Source of the DNA: CAVXYG01 sp963766005
GTDB taxonomy: Bacteria > Actinomycetota > Actinomycetes > S36-B12 > GCA-2699445
Length of the DNA stretch: 64,000 bases
Direction: 5' to 3'
NCBI GenBank assembly: GCA_963766005.1
Contig: CAVXYG010000005.1
Location: 1 to 64,000 of the forward strand
Position numbers and translations under genes: made by a program
Shown: one piece after another, positions 7,579 to 16,577 of the stretch
Layout: each line of letters begins with the position of its first letter
Numbering within the stretch: the first letter of the stretch is position 1
The notes under the pieces: model-generated
Told to the model about the DNA's origin: nothing
Seen by the model: only the letters and a program-made list of their open reading frames with translations
Databases searched by the model: none

Positions 7579-8754
7579 ATGGACTTCGCGCTGACTACCC
7601 GACTGCGGCCCTACACCGCGACGATCTTCGGCGAGATGTCCGCGTTGGCCGCCCGGCTCGGCGCCGTCAACCTCGGGCAGGGCTTCCCCGACACCGACGG
7701 CCCGACGAGCCTGCTGCAGCATGCTGCGGACAACATCCGCCACGGCATCGGCAACCAGTACCCGCCTGCCCACGGCCTGCCCGAGCTGCGGCAGGCCATC
7801 GCGGCGCACCAGTGGCAGTGGTACGGCATCGAGTTGGACTGGCGCACCGACGTCGTGGTGGCCACCGGAGCCTCCGAAGCCTTGGCCGCATCCGCGCTGG
7901 GCCTGCTGGAGCCCGGCGACGAGGTGCTCATCCTGGAGCCCTACTTCGACCTGTACCCGGCGATCATCGCCATGGCCGGCGCGACACCGGTGCCGGTACC
8001 GCCGGACCCGCAGACCTACCGGCTGGACGGCGCCGCCATCCGCGCTGCGGTCACCAGCGCCACCCGCATGGTGATCGTCAACTCCCCGAACAACCCGACC
8101 GGGCAGGTATGGACCGGGGCGGAGCTCGATGCCCTGGCCTCGGTGGCCTGGGATCACGACCTCATCGTGGTGGCCGACGAGGCCTACGAGCATCTGTGGT
8201 TCGACGGCCACCCGCACGTACCGATCACGACCCGTCCCGGGATGGCCGAGCGGACGATCACGATCGGCTCCGGCGGGAAGTGCTTCTCCGTCACCGGCTG
8301 GAAGGTCGGCTGGGCCACGGGACCCGAGCACCTGATCGCAGCGGTCAAGGTGGCTCGCCAGCACCTGTCCTACGTCTCAGGCGGACCGTTCCAGCCGGCC
8401 ATCGCAGCGGGACTGCGCCTGCCCGAGACGTACTTCGACGAGCTGCGCCGCGCGATGCAGCGCTCCGGACACCGGCTGTGCGACGGGCTGGCGGAGCTGG
8501 GGTTCGCGGTCGCCGACCCCGAGGGCACGTACTTCGCCACCACCGACGTACGCCCCCTGGGCTTCGCCGACGGACGGGAGTTCTGCGACTGGGCAGCGTA
8601 CGAGGCCGGCGTCGTGGCCATCCCGCACCAGGCGCTGTGCTCCTCCGATGCCGGCGATCGGTACGTCCGCTGGGCCTTCTGCAAGCAGGATGGGACGATC
8701 CAGGAGGCACTGAGCCGGCTGCGCACCGCGCTGCCGAGGAGAGGAACTGCATGA
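7579..8754 (+). CDS. PLP-dependent aminotransferase, class I/II (DapC or kynurenine-aminotransferase type)
   Basis: Fold-type I aminotransferase of 391 residues. It has N-L-G-Q-G-F-P near the N-terminus, N-S-P-N-N-P-T-G for substrate binding, A-D-E-A-Y-E for the PLP pyridine Asp, and S-G-G-K-C-F-S-V-T-G-W-K-V-G-W with the Schiff-base Lys. The R-W-A-F-C-K-Q end carries the carboxylate-binding Arg. This pattern fits N-succinyldiaminopimelate aminotransferase (DapC) or kynurenine/glutamine transaminase, which are hard to tell apart by eye. The ATG at 7579 matches the family N-terminus. Its stop overlaps the next start (ATGA at 8751), indicating translational coupling to the membrane hydrolase. 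Confidence 0.88.
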   Translation: MDFALTTRLRPYTATIFGEMSALAARLGAVNLGQGFPDTDGPTSLLQHAADNIRHGIGNQYPPAHGLPELRQAIAAHQWQWYGIELDWRTDVVVATGASEALAASALGLLEPGDEVLILEPYFDLYPAIIAMAGATPVPVPPDPQTYRLDGAAIRAAVTSATRMVIVNSPNNPTGQVWTGAELDALASVAWDHDLIVVADEAYEHLWFDGHPHVPITTRPGMAERTITIGSGGKCFSVTGWKVGWATGPEHLIAAVKVARQHLSYVSGGPFQPAIAAGLRLPETYFDELRRAMQRSGHRLCDGLAELGFAVADPEGTYFATTDVRPLGFADGREFCDWAAYEAGVVAIPHQALCSSDAGDRYVRWAFCKQDGTIQEALSRLRTALPRRGTA

Positions 8755-10322
8755 GCGCGAGCGGCATGTCCGGCGGCCTGGCCCTGGCCATCGATTCCTT
8801 CCGGCCCTCGCTCGTGGCGCGGTCCACGCAGCACCAGGCGGTCCTGTTCGGCATCTCGGCGGCACTGGGCTACGGAGCCGGCCGCGCGGCGCGACGGGCT
8901 CTGGACGTGGTCGGCGTGCACGACCCGCTCCTCACCAATCGGTGGGCCCGGGTGGGCGGGTTGGCCGCTGCCGCCGGCGTCAGCGTCCCCATCATCGCGC
9001 GCCGCGCCGAGCAGGAGGTGCAAGCCCACGCCGAGTGGGAGGCACAGCCGATGAAGCCCGGTGTCGCAGTCGCCCAGGGCACCGTCTTGGCTGCCGGCAT
9101 CGTCGCCACCGCGGTCGCCGTGCGGCGGGGCCTGGGCACTGTGGCGAACACGGCGACGGCCCGGTTCGGCGGACCGCGCTCGATGTGGTCCGGCGGCACC
9201 CTGGCGGCCGTCGGCGGCGGTGTGGCTGCTGTCGTGCCACCGGCGCGCAGCGCGCTGTTCGCCACGCTCGGCCGGGCCGGCGAGACTCCGGATGCAGCCT
9301 TCGTCGACCCGCCTCAGAACCGCAGCGTCAGCGGCAGCCACGGGTCCCTGATCCCCTACCGCACCCACTTCCGGGAGGGATCGCGATTCGTCCACTTGGC
9401 GAGCACCGGCGAGCGGATCGGCACCGTCACCGGGCGCCCTGCCCGAGATCCGATCCGGGTCTTCGTCGGCGTGGCGGCTGCGGCCACGCCGGCCGAGCGC
9501 GTCGCCCTGGCGATGGCGGAACTGGAGCGGCTGGGGGCCTTCGACCGCCGGGCGGTGCTGGCCGTCTCGCCGGCGGGGACCGGCTACGCCAATCCGGTGC
9601 CGGTGGAAGCGCTGGAACTCATGACCGGGGGCGACTGCGCGACCGTCGCCGTCCAGTACGGAGTGCTGCCCTCCATGTTTTCCACCGAAGCTATTCCGGA
9701 GGCGGCGCAGACCTACCGCCTGCTCATCGACGCCCTCGAAGGCAGCGGCCCGGCCGTCCTGAGCTACGGCGAGAGCCTCGGAGCACAGGCCGCACAACTG
9801 GGGCTGCAGCAGGTACCGTCGCGCTGGCAAGAGGACGGTACCTTCACCGGGATCGACGCAGCATTGTTCGTCGGCACGCCCGCCGGCACCGGTATTCGTC
9901 GCAGCGCCGAGCACCGGGCAGCTGTCATCGTCGTCGACCGATGGCAGGACCTGCCGGAACCTGTCCCGCCGGAGCGCCGCGTCTTCCTGCTCGATCACGA
10001 CGCCGACCCGGTGACCCGGTTCGAGGCCTCGCTCATCTGGTCACGACCGGACTGGCTGGCCACGAGGCCGCGTGGCCGCGGAGTGCCGGAGCACATGGCC
10101 TGGCGCCCGCTGCTGACCTACCTGCAGGTCATGCTCGACGTTGCCCGCGCGACTCAGCCGCAACTGGGCCGGTTCCAGTCCACCGGCCACGACTACCGCG
10201 CCGATCTGGCGCCGTTGGTGCGGGCGGCGTACGTCCCCGACAGCGACGATGCGACCCTGGCAGCGGTTCAGGACGAGTTGGTGCGCAGCGAAGTGCGGCG
10301 TGCGGACATCCTCGCCCAGTAG
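8751..10322 (+). CDS. Membrane alpha/beta-hydrolase (Abhydrolase_9 family)
   Basis: A 523-residue protein. Three or four hydrophobic segments in the first 170 residues form a membrane domain. A soluble alpha/beta-hydrolase domain follows, with the nucleophile elbow Y-G-E-S-L-G-A near residue 340 and a late T-G-H-D-Y with the likely catalytic His. The two-part arrangement is that of the Abhydrolase_9_N/Abhydrolase_9 pair common in actinobacteria. The substrate is unknown; lipid or ester hydrolysis at the membrane is a reasonable inference. A GAGGAG sequence precedes the ATG, which overlaps the aminotransferase stop by 4 bp. Confidence 0.82.
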   Translation: MSASGMSGGLALAIDSFRPSLVARSTQHQAVLFGISAALGYGAGRAARRALDVVGVHDPLLTNRWARVGGLAAAAGVSVPIIARRAEQEVQAHAEWEAQPMKPGVAVAQGTVLAAGIVATAVAVRRGLGTVANTATARFGGPRSMWSGGTLAAVGGGVAAVVPPARSALFATLGRAGETPDAAFVDPPQNRSVSGSHGSLIPYRTHFREGSRFVHLASTGERIGTVTGRPARDPIRVFVGVAAAATPAERVALAMAELERLGAFDRRAVLAVSPAGTGYANPVPVEALELMTGGDCATVAVQYGVLPSMFSTEAIPEAAQTYRLLIDALEGSGPAVLSYGESLGAQAAQLGLQQVPSRWQEDGTFTGIDAALFVGTPAGTGIRRSAEHRAAVIVVDRWQDLPEPVPPERRVFLLDHDADPVTRFEASLIWSRPDWLATRPRGRGVPEHMAWRPLLTYLQVMLDVARATQPQLGRFQSTGHDYRADLAPLVRAAYVPDSDDATLAAVQDELVRSEVRRADILAQ

Positions 10323-10378
10323 CCCGCCAGACCAGCCCGCGCGTGCGGCCCCCACACTGGCCGACCCCGAGGTCCGCC

Positions 10379-10430
10379 CGTTGATCGCAACGAATTCTGG
10401 CCGTGGGGCGGGAATTCGTCGCGATCAGTG
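10379..10430. repeat. Dispersed palindrome family A, copy 3
   Basis: Left arm CGTTGATCGCAACGAATTC (10379-10397) and right arm GAATTCGTCGCGATCAGTG (10412-10430) are near-perfect inverted repeats. The loop is TGGCCGTGGGGCGG, close to the loop of copy 1. It lies between two convergent genes (10322 and 10627). Confidence 0.85.
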
Positions 10431-10431
10431 A

Positions 10432-10626
10432 GTGCGACTGGGCCGGCTCAGCGCGCGGCAGGCTGCAGGCGGCCGGGCTGCGGCTGGCGGCAGGGCCGGC
10501 TCGGCGGGCGGCAGGCGGCGGGCGGCAGGCGGCTGCGCTGGCTCTTGGCGCGGCAGGCGGTTGGCGGCTGGGCCGGCTCTTGGCCGAGCTGCGGGGCATT
10601 GCCGCGCCAGCCGCTGCGAGGGCGCC
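10432..10626. repeat. GC-rich imperfect repeat tract between convergent genes
   Basis: The rest of this 304-bp spacer is made of degenerate GGCAGGCGGC, GGCTGCG and GGCCGGCTC words repeated with irregular spacing. No ORF with plausible composition and no regulatory signal was recognised. Confidence 0.55.
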
Positions 10627-11079
10627 TTACGCGCGCAGCATCGTTTCCGTTCCGCGGCCCGGGCGCCACAGCCGGATCCGCAGTTGGCTCCGGTCCTCGG
10701 TCAGGCCCGTGAAGACGGCGCTCGTCAAGTCGACCCGCCACCGCACCGCGTTCGGCGGATACCCCGCAGGAGTGGGCACGACAACGGCCCGGCCGCTGAT
10801 CTTGGCTTCCCCGGACCAGGAGTCGTCCGGCCCCGTGTCGCGCGTCGGGCTGTGGATCGCCACGCGCGGATCACGTCGCAGATCCACGGCCTTGCGGGTG
10901 TCCGCGCCCATGCCCAGATACACGCCGTCGCCGTCGAACTCGACCTCGGTGCCGCTGATCCGCGGTCCTCCGTCCGCTCGGATCGTTGCCATCGTGCAGT
11001 GCTTGCCCACCGCGAAGGCCGCCCGAACGAGCCCTGCAAGGTCCGAGTCCGCCGCCGCAAAGTCGGCCCACGATGCCAT
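10627..11079 (-). CDS. Pyridoxamine 5'-phosphate oxidase-fold flavin/F420-binding protein
   Basis: A 150-residue split-barrel protein. H-C-T-M-A-T-I-R-x-D-G-G-P-R-I-S-G-T-E-V-E-F begins the first barrel strands, and D-L-R-R-D-P-R-V-A-I-H-S is the cofactor-phosphate signature of PPOX-family proteins. W-R-V-D-L-T-S-A-V-F near the end matches actinobacterial members. Such proteins bind FMN, F420 or heme and act as small-molecule reductases; which one cannot be told here. The ATG at 11079 is clear. It diverges from the YdeI-like gene with 28 bp between starts. Confidence 0.8.
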   Translation of the reverse strand: MASWADFAAADSDLAGLVRAAFAVGKHCTMATIRADGGPRISGTEVEFDGDGVYLGMGADTRKAVDLRRDPRVAIHSPTRDTGPDDSWSGEAKISGRAVVVPTPAGYPPNAVRWRVDLTSAVFTGLTEDRSQLRIRLWRPGRGTETMLRA

Positions 11080-11107
11080 GCCGCCACACTAGGCCCAGAC
11101 TGGGACG

Positions 11108-11680
11108 GTGCCCCTCGAACACTACGAGCAGGTGCTCGTCACCAGCGCCGAGGATCTGCGTGCGTGGCTTGAGACGAACGCGGACCGCCCCGAGGGCATC
11201 TGGCTCGTGACGTACAACCGAACCAGCGGCAAACCGTCTCCGACCTACGACGAGATCGTGGAGGAGGCGCTGTGCTTCGGGTGGATCGACTCGACCGTCC
11301 GCAAGCGCGACGAGGAGTCGGCCATGCTGCTGCTGACCCCGCGCAAGCCGACCTCCACGTGGTCGGCGCTGAACAAGCGCCGACTTGAGCAACTGCTCCC
11401 CTCCGGCCGGATGACACCGCGGGGCCTCGCCGCGATCGCCGTCGCCAAGGCCAACGGCTCCTGGTCGATGCTCGATCCCGTCGAGCGCCTCGAGGTGCCG
11501 GACGACCTCGCGGCCGCGCTGGATCGGTCCGGCGCGCGGCAGACGTGGGATGCATTTCCGCCGAGCACGCGCAAGCAGATGCTCTGGCACGTCATCAGCG
11601 CCAAGCGCGAGGCAACGCGACAGCAGCGCATCGACCGGATCGCAGCCGCAGCGGCCGAGGGCCGGCGGGCGCTGGGGTAG
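11108..11680 (+). CDS. YdeI/OmpD-associated family protein
   Basis: A 190-residue protein with the family signatures A-W-L-E-x-N (early), W-L-V-T-Y-N-R, Y-D-E-I-V-E-E-A-L-C-F-G-W-I-D-S, the T-P-R-K-P-x-S-x-W-S-A-L-N-K motif, and a C-terminal W-D-A-F-P-P-S-x-R-K-Q region. E. coli YdeI has been linked to resistance to cationic peptides, but the biochemical activity of the family is not established. The start is GTG at 11108. A 38-bp repeat array begins inside the last codons of the gene. Confidence 0.85.
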   Translation: MPLEHYEQVLVTSAEDLRAWLETNADRPEGIWLVTYNRTSGKPSPTYDEIVEEALCFGWIDSTVRKRDEESAMLLLTPRKPTSTWSALNKRRLEQLLPSGRMTPRGLAAIAVAKANGSWSMLDPVERLEVPDDLAAALDRSGARQTWDAFPPSTRKQMLWHVISAKREATRQQRIDRIAAAAAEGRRALG

Positions 11681-11806
11681 CCAGCGCCCCGACCGAGCCG
11701 GCGGGCGCGGACGGCAACCGGGCCACAACCGAGGGCCAGCGGGCGCGGGCGGTAACCGGGCCACAACCGAGGGCCAGCGGGCGCTGGCGGTAGCCGCGCT
11801 ACCTCG
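11654..11806. repeat. 38-bp tandem repeat overlapping the 3' end of the YdeI-like gene
   Basis: About four copies of a 38-bp unit whose best-conserved part is CGAGGGCCAGCGGGCGC, followed by GGCGGTAACCGGGCCACAAC in the middle copies. Copies two and three are nearly identical; copy one includes the last codons and stop of the upstream gene and is diverged. The array fills the spacer before the macro-domain gene on the other strand. Confidence 0.8.
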
Positions 11807-11854
11807 GGAGCCGCCACGGCGGAACGCACGGGTCGCGGCGGAGGGCAGGAGTCA

Positions 11855-12427
11855 TCACCCATCCCGGTTGGCGACGAAGACGTCTCGATCGCGCGCATTG
11901 AAGAACACGAGGCGGACCCTCGGGGCGCCTTGCTGTCGAACGAGTTCGCTGAGCGTGCGCCAGACGATGGCTGCGGCGCGCTCCGGCGGAAAGCCGTAGA
12001 TGCCGGTGGACAGCGCGGGGAAGGCGGCGGAGGCGACGCCCTCCTCACGGGCCACCCGCAGGCTGTTGCGGTAGGCGTCGGCAAGGCGTTCGTCGGGATC
12101 CGGATCCGCGCCGTAGCGCGGGCCGACGGCGTGGATGACGCAGCGCGCGGGCAGATCGCCCGCCGTGGTGGCCACGGCCTGCCCCACCGGCACCCCCGAC
12201 GGGAACTGCGTCGCGATGAGCGTCGCGCATTCGTCGGCGATCCGGGGCCCGCCCGCGGCGTGGATGGCACCGCAGACACCGCCGCCCGGCAGCAACTGAC
12301 TGTTGGCGGCGTTGACGATGGCCTCGGCGCCGCTGGCGGTGATGTCGCCGACCTCGATACTGATGCGCTCGTCCGGAGGTGGCACAGCCCGATCGTGCCA
12401 GGCGGTTGCGCAGCGACGCCTACTCAC
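11855..12427 (-). CDS. Macro-domain protein (ADP-ribose/O-acetyl-ADP-ribose hydrolase type)
   Basis: A macro domain of the YmdB/MacroD type, which binds ADP-ribose and removes it from Asp/Glu or deacetylates O-acetyl-ADP-ribose. Visible motifs: E-V-G-D-I-T, A-I-V-N-A-A-N-S near residue 40, G-G-G-V-C-G-A-I-H-A-A-G, H-A-V-G-P-R-Y, and the phosphate loop S-T-G-I-Y-G-F-P. The frame opens at a GTG at 12427, overlapping the upstream gene by 8 bp, but a GTG at 12385 gives an N-terminus closer to the family and may be the true start. Confidence 0.9.
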   Translation of the reverse strand: MSRRRCATAWHDRAVPPPDERISIEVGDITASGAEAIVNAANSQLLPGGGVCGAIHAAGGPRIADECATLIATQFPSGVPVGQAVATTAGDLPARCVIHAVGPRYGADPDPDERLADAYRNSLRVAREEGVASAAFPALSTGIYGFPPERAAAIVWRTLSELVRQQGAPRVRLVFFNARDRDVFVANRDG

Positions 12428-12647
12428 CTGGGTGATCGGCGACGGCCGGCCGTCCCCCTCTGCCCTCGAGCAGCGAGAACCCCTCGTAGACCATGAACGC
12501 CGGCCACACCATGCCCTTCAGCACCGCCAACGCCCGCTGGCCCTTGGAGTCGGCCCGCTGCCAGAAGTACGTCGCCGCCCCGAAGATCCCCAAGGCGTAC
12601 AGCGCGTCCCCGGAACCGCCGCCACGACCGGCCTGCTGTTCACCCAT
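12420..12647 (-). CDS. Small membrane protein of unknown function
   Basis: A 75-residue protein with a Gly-rich N-terminus, a first hydrophobic segment (A-L-Y-A-L-G-I-F-G-A-A-T-Y-F), a basic loop, and a second segment (V-L-K-G-M-V-W-P-A-F-M-V-Y-E-G-F). The pattern resembles short conserved actinobacterial proteins with W-P-A-F-x-V-Y-E. It directly precedes the macro-domain gene and overlaps its open frame by a few bases, suggesting co-transcription. Function unknown. Confidence 0.6.
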   Translation of the reverse strand: MGEQQAGRGGGSGDALYALGIFGAATYFWQRADSKGQRALAVLKGMVWPAFMVYEGFSLLEGRGGRPAVADHPGE

Positions 12648-12784
12648 GCCATCCTCCTCATCCGCGCCCGCACGAGTGCGAAGCAGCGCCCAGGGCTGGA
12701 CCCGGACCGCCCCTCACGCTACGGCAGCCGGAGTCCTCCGCGGAAGGGACGATCGTCCCTCGCCACGGCCCGTAGGGTTGCTGC

Positions 12785-13749
12785 ATGACGAGCGAAACGC
12801 ACGGACGGGTCCTCTCCGGGGTGATCATGGTGCCGATCGTCGGCATCCTGACCGTCGGCGGACTCGCCCTGACGATCTGGTCGGGCATCCAGCTGGACGG
12901 CGGATCCGGCACGCTGCCGCTGCTGTGGCTGTCCATCGCCGCCCAGGTCGTCGGGTGGGTCACGGCTGTCGGGTTCTTCACCCTGCAGCCGAACGAGGCC
13001 CGAGTGCTCGTCCTCTTCGGCAACTATCGCGGAACGGTGCGCGCGAGGGCTTCCACTGGGGCAACCCCTTCTACTCCAACATGGCGGTGGATCCGCGCCG
13101 CCAGGAGAGCGTGGAGGACAAGCTCAAGGCCAGCTCCACCAAGCGCGGCGGGCTGACACGGTTCAAGGTGTCGATGCGGGCCCGGACCTTGCAGGGCGAT
13201 CAGTTGAAGGTGAACGACCGCCGCGGAAACCCGGTGGAGATCGGCGCCATGGTGGTCTGGCGCGTTACCGATACCGCCAAGGCCGTCTTCGATGTGGACG
13301 ACTTCCGCCATTACGTGAGCACCCAGTCGGAGACCGCGCTGCGCCATATCGCCACCCAGTACGCCTACGACAACAGCGACGAGGACGAGGCGACGACGAT
13401 CACGCTGCGGGGCAACCCCGACGAAGTGGCGGGGGCCTTGCGGGAGGACCTCGAGCGTCGCCTCGCCGTCGCCGGGGTCACGGTCGAGGACACGCGCCTG
13501 ACCCACCTGGCCTACGCCCCCGAGATCGCGCAGGCGATGCTGCGACGCCAGCAGGCCGAGGCGATCATCGCGGCTCGGCGCAAGATCGTGCAGGGCGCCG
13601 TGGGGATGGTGGACCTGGCCGTCGAGGAGCTCTCCGGGCTGCAGGCGCTGGCGATGACCGACGAGGCCAAGGCGGACATGGTCGGCAACCTCATGGTGGT
13701 GCTGTGCGGCGAGACCGACGTGCAGCCCGTGCTGAACACCGGGCGGTAA
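12785..13749 (+). CDS. SPFH/band 7 (slipin-like) membrane protein, frameshifted in this assembly
   Basis: The N-terminus has two membrane segments (about residues 10-33 and 40-65), then Q-P-N-E-A-R-V-L-V-L-F-G-N-Y-R-G-T-V, the usual entry to an SPFH domain. At about 13040 the frame shifts by minus one. The second frame continues E-G-F-H-W-G-N-P-F-Y, S-M-R-A-R-T-L, G-N-P-V-E-I-G-A-M-V-V-W-R-V and an Ala/Gln-rich coiled coil typical of flotillin/stomatin-like scaffolds. One missing base between GTGCGC and GAGGGC would restore the protein. SPFH proteins organise membrane microdomains and protease partners; no protease gene is adjacent. Confidence 0.82.
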
Positions 13750-13780
13750 CCGGTCGACGCGGGCAGGATCCCGGGAAGCG

Positions 13781-13920
13781 TGGCGGTCGATCCGGCCGCG
13801 GTCGCGCGTGCCGGGAGGCCGTGGCGGGTCAGATCCGGCCGCGGTCGCGCGTGCCGGGAGGCCGTGGCGGGTCAGATCCGGCCGCGGTCGCGCGTGCTGG
13901 GAGGGCCGTGGCGGGTCAGC
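13781..13920. repeat. 43-bp tandem repeat running into the thiQ stop codon
   Basis: About three copies with exact 43-bp spacing: GTCGCGCGTGCCGGGAGG recurs at 13801, 13844 and 13887 (one T change). Units also contain GTGGCGGGTCAGATCCGGCC. The last unit ends GCGGGTCAG, which includes the stop codon of the ABC ATPase on the minus strand, so the repeat has grown up to or out of the gene end. Confidence 0.85.
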
Positions 13921-14917
13921 CCGGCAGCGGACGGATCGCGCGCGGCGGCACCTCGACAACGACGGCATCGCCCACCCGCTCGGTCCCCCCGACCGTCCAC
14001 ACGACCAGATCGCCGCCCGCTTCGAGCGCCACGGTCACCACCGACATGCTCCCCCGGAACACCCGGGACGCCACCCGGCCCGGAAGACCTGGGTCCGCGC
14101 CGTGCCGGGGGCGCATCCGCAGCATCTCCGGGCGCACGAGCAGTGCTCCGGAGGCAGCCGTGGTGTGGGCCACGGCCGGGTGGTCAGGGGCAACGACGTT
14201 GGAGAGGCCGAGGAACCGGGCGGTCCACGCCGACTGGGGGTCGGCCCACACCTGTTCGGGCGTCCCCGAACGAACGATCCGGCCGGCACGCATGACCGCG
14301 ACATCGTCGCCGAACTGCAGGGCCTCGGACTGGTCGTGGGTGACGAGTACCGCGGTGGTGCCGGTTGCAGCCAGGACGTCGCCCATCGTTGCGAGCAACT
14401 CCTCCCGCAGGGCGCGATCCAGTGAGGACAGCGGCTCGTCCAGCAGGACCAGGCTCGGACTCGGAGCCAGCGTGCGGGCCAGGGCGACCCGCTGCTGCTC
14501 CCCGCCGGACAATCCCGTGATGCGGGATTGCCCACGCTCCTGAAGCCCGACCAGGGTCAGCACCTCGGCAACGCGGGCGCTGCTGCGGTCGCGGGGCCAG
14601 CGCGCCATTCGCAGCCCGAAGGCCACGTTGCCGGCAACATCGAGGTGCGGGAACAGCGCGTGTCCCTGGAACATCATGCCGACACCCCGACGATGGGTCG
14701 CGACGCCGGCCATGTCGCGGCCACCGATACGGACACTCCCGTCGGCCAACGGCTCCAATCCGGCGATCGCCCGCAGCAGGCTCGACTTGCCGCACCCGCT
14801 CGGGCCCAGCAGCGCCAACCGGTGCCCGGGATCGACCGACACCGAGACCTCGCGCACGGCGGCCGTCGGACCGTAGGCGACGCGGACCCGCTCCACCTGC
14901 AGCATCGGCTCAGCCAT
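13916..14917 (-). CDS. thiQ: Thiamine ABC transporter ATP-binding protein
   Basis: ABC ATPase of the CUT1/Fbp class that powers uptake. Walker A is G-P-S-G-C-G-K-S-S near residue 38, the signature is L-S-G-G-E-Q-Q-R and Walker B V-L-L-D-E-P-L-S-S-L-D. The switch His lies in V-T-H-D-Q-S-E-A. At 333 residues it is longer than E. coli ThiQ; the last 100 residues form a TOBE-type regulatory domain. Thiamine specificity is inferred from its place as third gene behind a TPP riboswitch. It overlaps the permease gene by 8 bp. Confidence 0.88.
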   Translation of the reverse strand: MAEPMLQVERVRVAYGPTAAVREVSVSVDPGHRLALLGPSGCGKSSLLRAIAGLEPLADGSVRIGGRDMAGVATHRRGVGMMFQGHALFPHLDVAGNVAFGLRMARWPRDRSSARVAEVLTLVGLQERGQSRITGLSGGEQQRVALARTLAPSPSLVLLDEPLSSLDRALREELLATMGDVLAATGTTAVLVTHDQSEALQFGDDVAVMRAGRIVRSGTPEQVWADPQSAWTARFLGLSNVVAPDHPAVAHTTAASGALLVRPEMLRMRPRHGADPGLPGRVASRVFRGSMSVVTVALEAGGDLVVWTVGGTERVGDAVVVEVPPRAIRPLPG

Positions 14918-16574
14918 AGCGCGCCCCCACCCGCAACCGGTCGGTGACCAGGACCGCGGCCGCGGTCAGGGCGATGAGGATGCTGGACAGGGCCATTGCC
15001 TGGCCCACATTGGCCTGCCCGGGCGTCGCCAGGAACCGGTAGATGGCGATGGGCACCGTGGGCAGATCAGCCGGCGCCAGGAAGACCGTGGCGCCGAACT
15101 CCCCCAACGAGATCGCCAGGCTGAACCCCACGGCCACGGCCAGGGCGCGGCTGACGATCGGCAGGTCCACCGACCACACCGTCCGGAGCGGGGACGCCCC
15201 GAGCACCGCAGCCGACTCGTGGATGGTCCCGCGGATGGAACGCAGCACCGGCAGCACTGCCCGGACCACGAACGGAATCGCCACCAGCGCCTGGGCGATG
15301 GGCACCAGTGCCGGGGTTCCGCGCAGCGGCAGCGGCGGACCGTCGAACGTGATGAGCATGCCGAAGCCGAGGGTGACCGCGGAGACGCCCAGCGGCAGCA
15401 GCCAGATGCTATCGCGCAGGGTCTCGGTGCGCCGGGCGAGGCCGAGCGCGACCAGCAGTCCGACTGTCGTGGCGAGCACCGTCGCGACGGCCGCGAAGGC
15501 CAGCGAATTGGCGACCGCCTCAGCCGGCGGCACGAACAGCACGCTGCCGGCTCGGCTTTCCTGCAGTGCGGTGAAGTTGCTCCAGGAGTAGCCGTCGCCG
15601 GTGCGCAGGGCTCGCTCCAGGACCAGCACGATCGGCCCGAGCAGCAGCGCCAGGAATCCGACCAGGAACAACCCGACGGCGATCCGTCCACGCGGCGTGC
15701 GGGGCGATGGCAGGGGCCGATCGACGCCGAGGTCCTGCTCCACGACGGCTCGCGCGTTCAACCTGGCCTGCACGGTCAGTGCCGTCACGACCATGGCGAT
15801 CTGCACCACCGAGAGCACCGCGGCGGTCGGCAGATCGAACAGGAACAGCACGCGCCGTTGGATCTCCACCTCGATCGTCGCCTGGCCGAACTCGCCGAGC
15901 AGCAGGACGATGCCGAAGGACGTGAGGGTGAAGAGGAACACGATCGATGCCGCCGCCCAGATCGACGGGGCCAGCGCCGGCAGCGTCACCTCTCGCAGGC
16001 GTCGCGCGGGGGATGCGCCGAGCACGGCCGCGGCGTCCGGCAGCCGAGGGTCGAGCTGGGACCAGAACGAGCCGACCATCCGGAGCACGACGGCCACGTT
16101 GAGATAGACGTGGGCGGCGAAGATGGCGGCGAGGCCGCGATCGGAGCCCTCCGGGAGCAGCCACCCCAGCGGCCCGTCGTCGGCCAGCGCGGCACCGATC
16201 GCCGTGGCGACCACGACCGTGGGCATCACGAAGGCCACGACCGCCAGCGCCTCCACCGACCGCCGGCCGCGGAAGCGGTAGCGTCCCAGGACCCAGGCGC
16301 CCGGCATCGCGACGAGCAGCGTCAGCACGGTAGACACCGCCGCCTGCCAGAGCGTGAACCACAGCACTTGCAGCACCCGCGGATCGGTGATGGTCGTGCC
16401 GAAGGCCGAGAGATCCCAACCGCCCGACTCCGAGCGCAGTGCGGTTTCGATGAGCACCGCTACGGGCCAGGCGAAGAAGACCAGGAAGAAGGCCCCGGGC
16501 AGGAGCCACAGCAGGGCGGCTCCGGCGCGCGAAGCGCCCGTCACCCGCAGTCCGCGGTGGACCCGGCCTCCCAT
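14910..16574 (-). CDS. thiP: Thiamine ABC transporter permease (fused two-domain)
   Basis: A 554-residue inner-membrane permease made of two homologous halves of about six membrane helices each, the ThiP/FbpB arrangement. Each half carries an EAA coupling loop: D-A-A-A-V-L-G-A-S-P-x-R-R in the first and E-S-A-A-V-L-G-A-S-P-L-R-T in the second. These loops dock to the ATPase dimer. Starts at ATG 16574, three bases after the thiB stop, and ends overlapping thiQ. Together with thiB and thiQ it would import thiamine or TPP. Confidence 0.9.
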   Translation of the reverse strand: MGGRVHRGLRVTGASRAGAALLWLLPGAFFLVFFAWPVAVLIETALRSESGGWDLSAFGTTITDPRVLQVLWFTLWQAAVSTVLTLLVAMPGAWVLGRYRFRGRRSVEALAVVAFVMPTVVVATAIGAALADDGPLGWLLPEGSDRGLAAIFAAHVYLNVAVVLRMVGSFWSQLDPRLPDAAAVLGASPARRLREVTLPALAPSIWAAASIVFLFTLTSFGIVLLLGEFGQATIEVEIQRRVLFLFDLPTAAVLSVVQIAMVVTALTVQARLNARAVVEQDLGVDRPLPSPRTPRGRIAVGLFLVGFLALLLGPIVLVLERALRTGDGYSWSNFTALQESRAGSVLFVPPAEAVANSLAFAAVATVLATTVGLLVALGLARRTETLRDSIWLLPLGVSAVTLGFGMLITFDGPPLPLRGTPALVPIAQALVAIPFVVRAVLPVLRSIRGTIHESAAVLGASPLRTVWSVDLPIVSRALAVAVGFSLAISLGEFGATVFLAPADLPTVPIAIYRFLATPGQANVGQAMALSSILIALTAAAVLVTDRLRVGARYG

Positions 16575-16577
16575 CCG

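Noticed and set aside
7510..8364. A long N-terminal extension of the intact SDR antisense to the aminotransferase
   Set aside because: The Rossmann motif sits right after ATG 7509 as in all SDRs; the extension is the antisense of a conserved enzyme.
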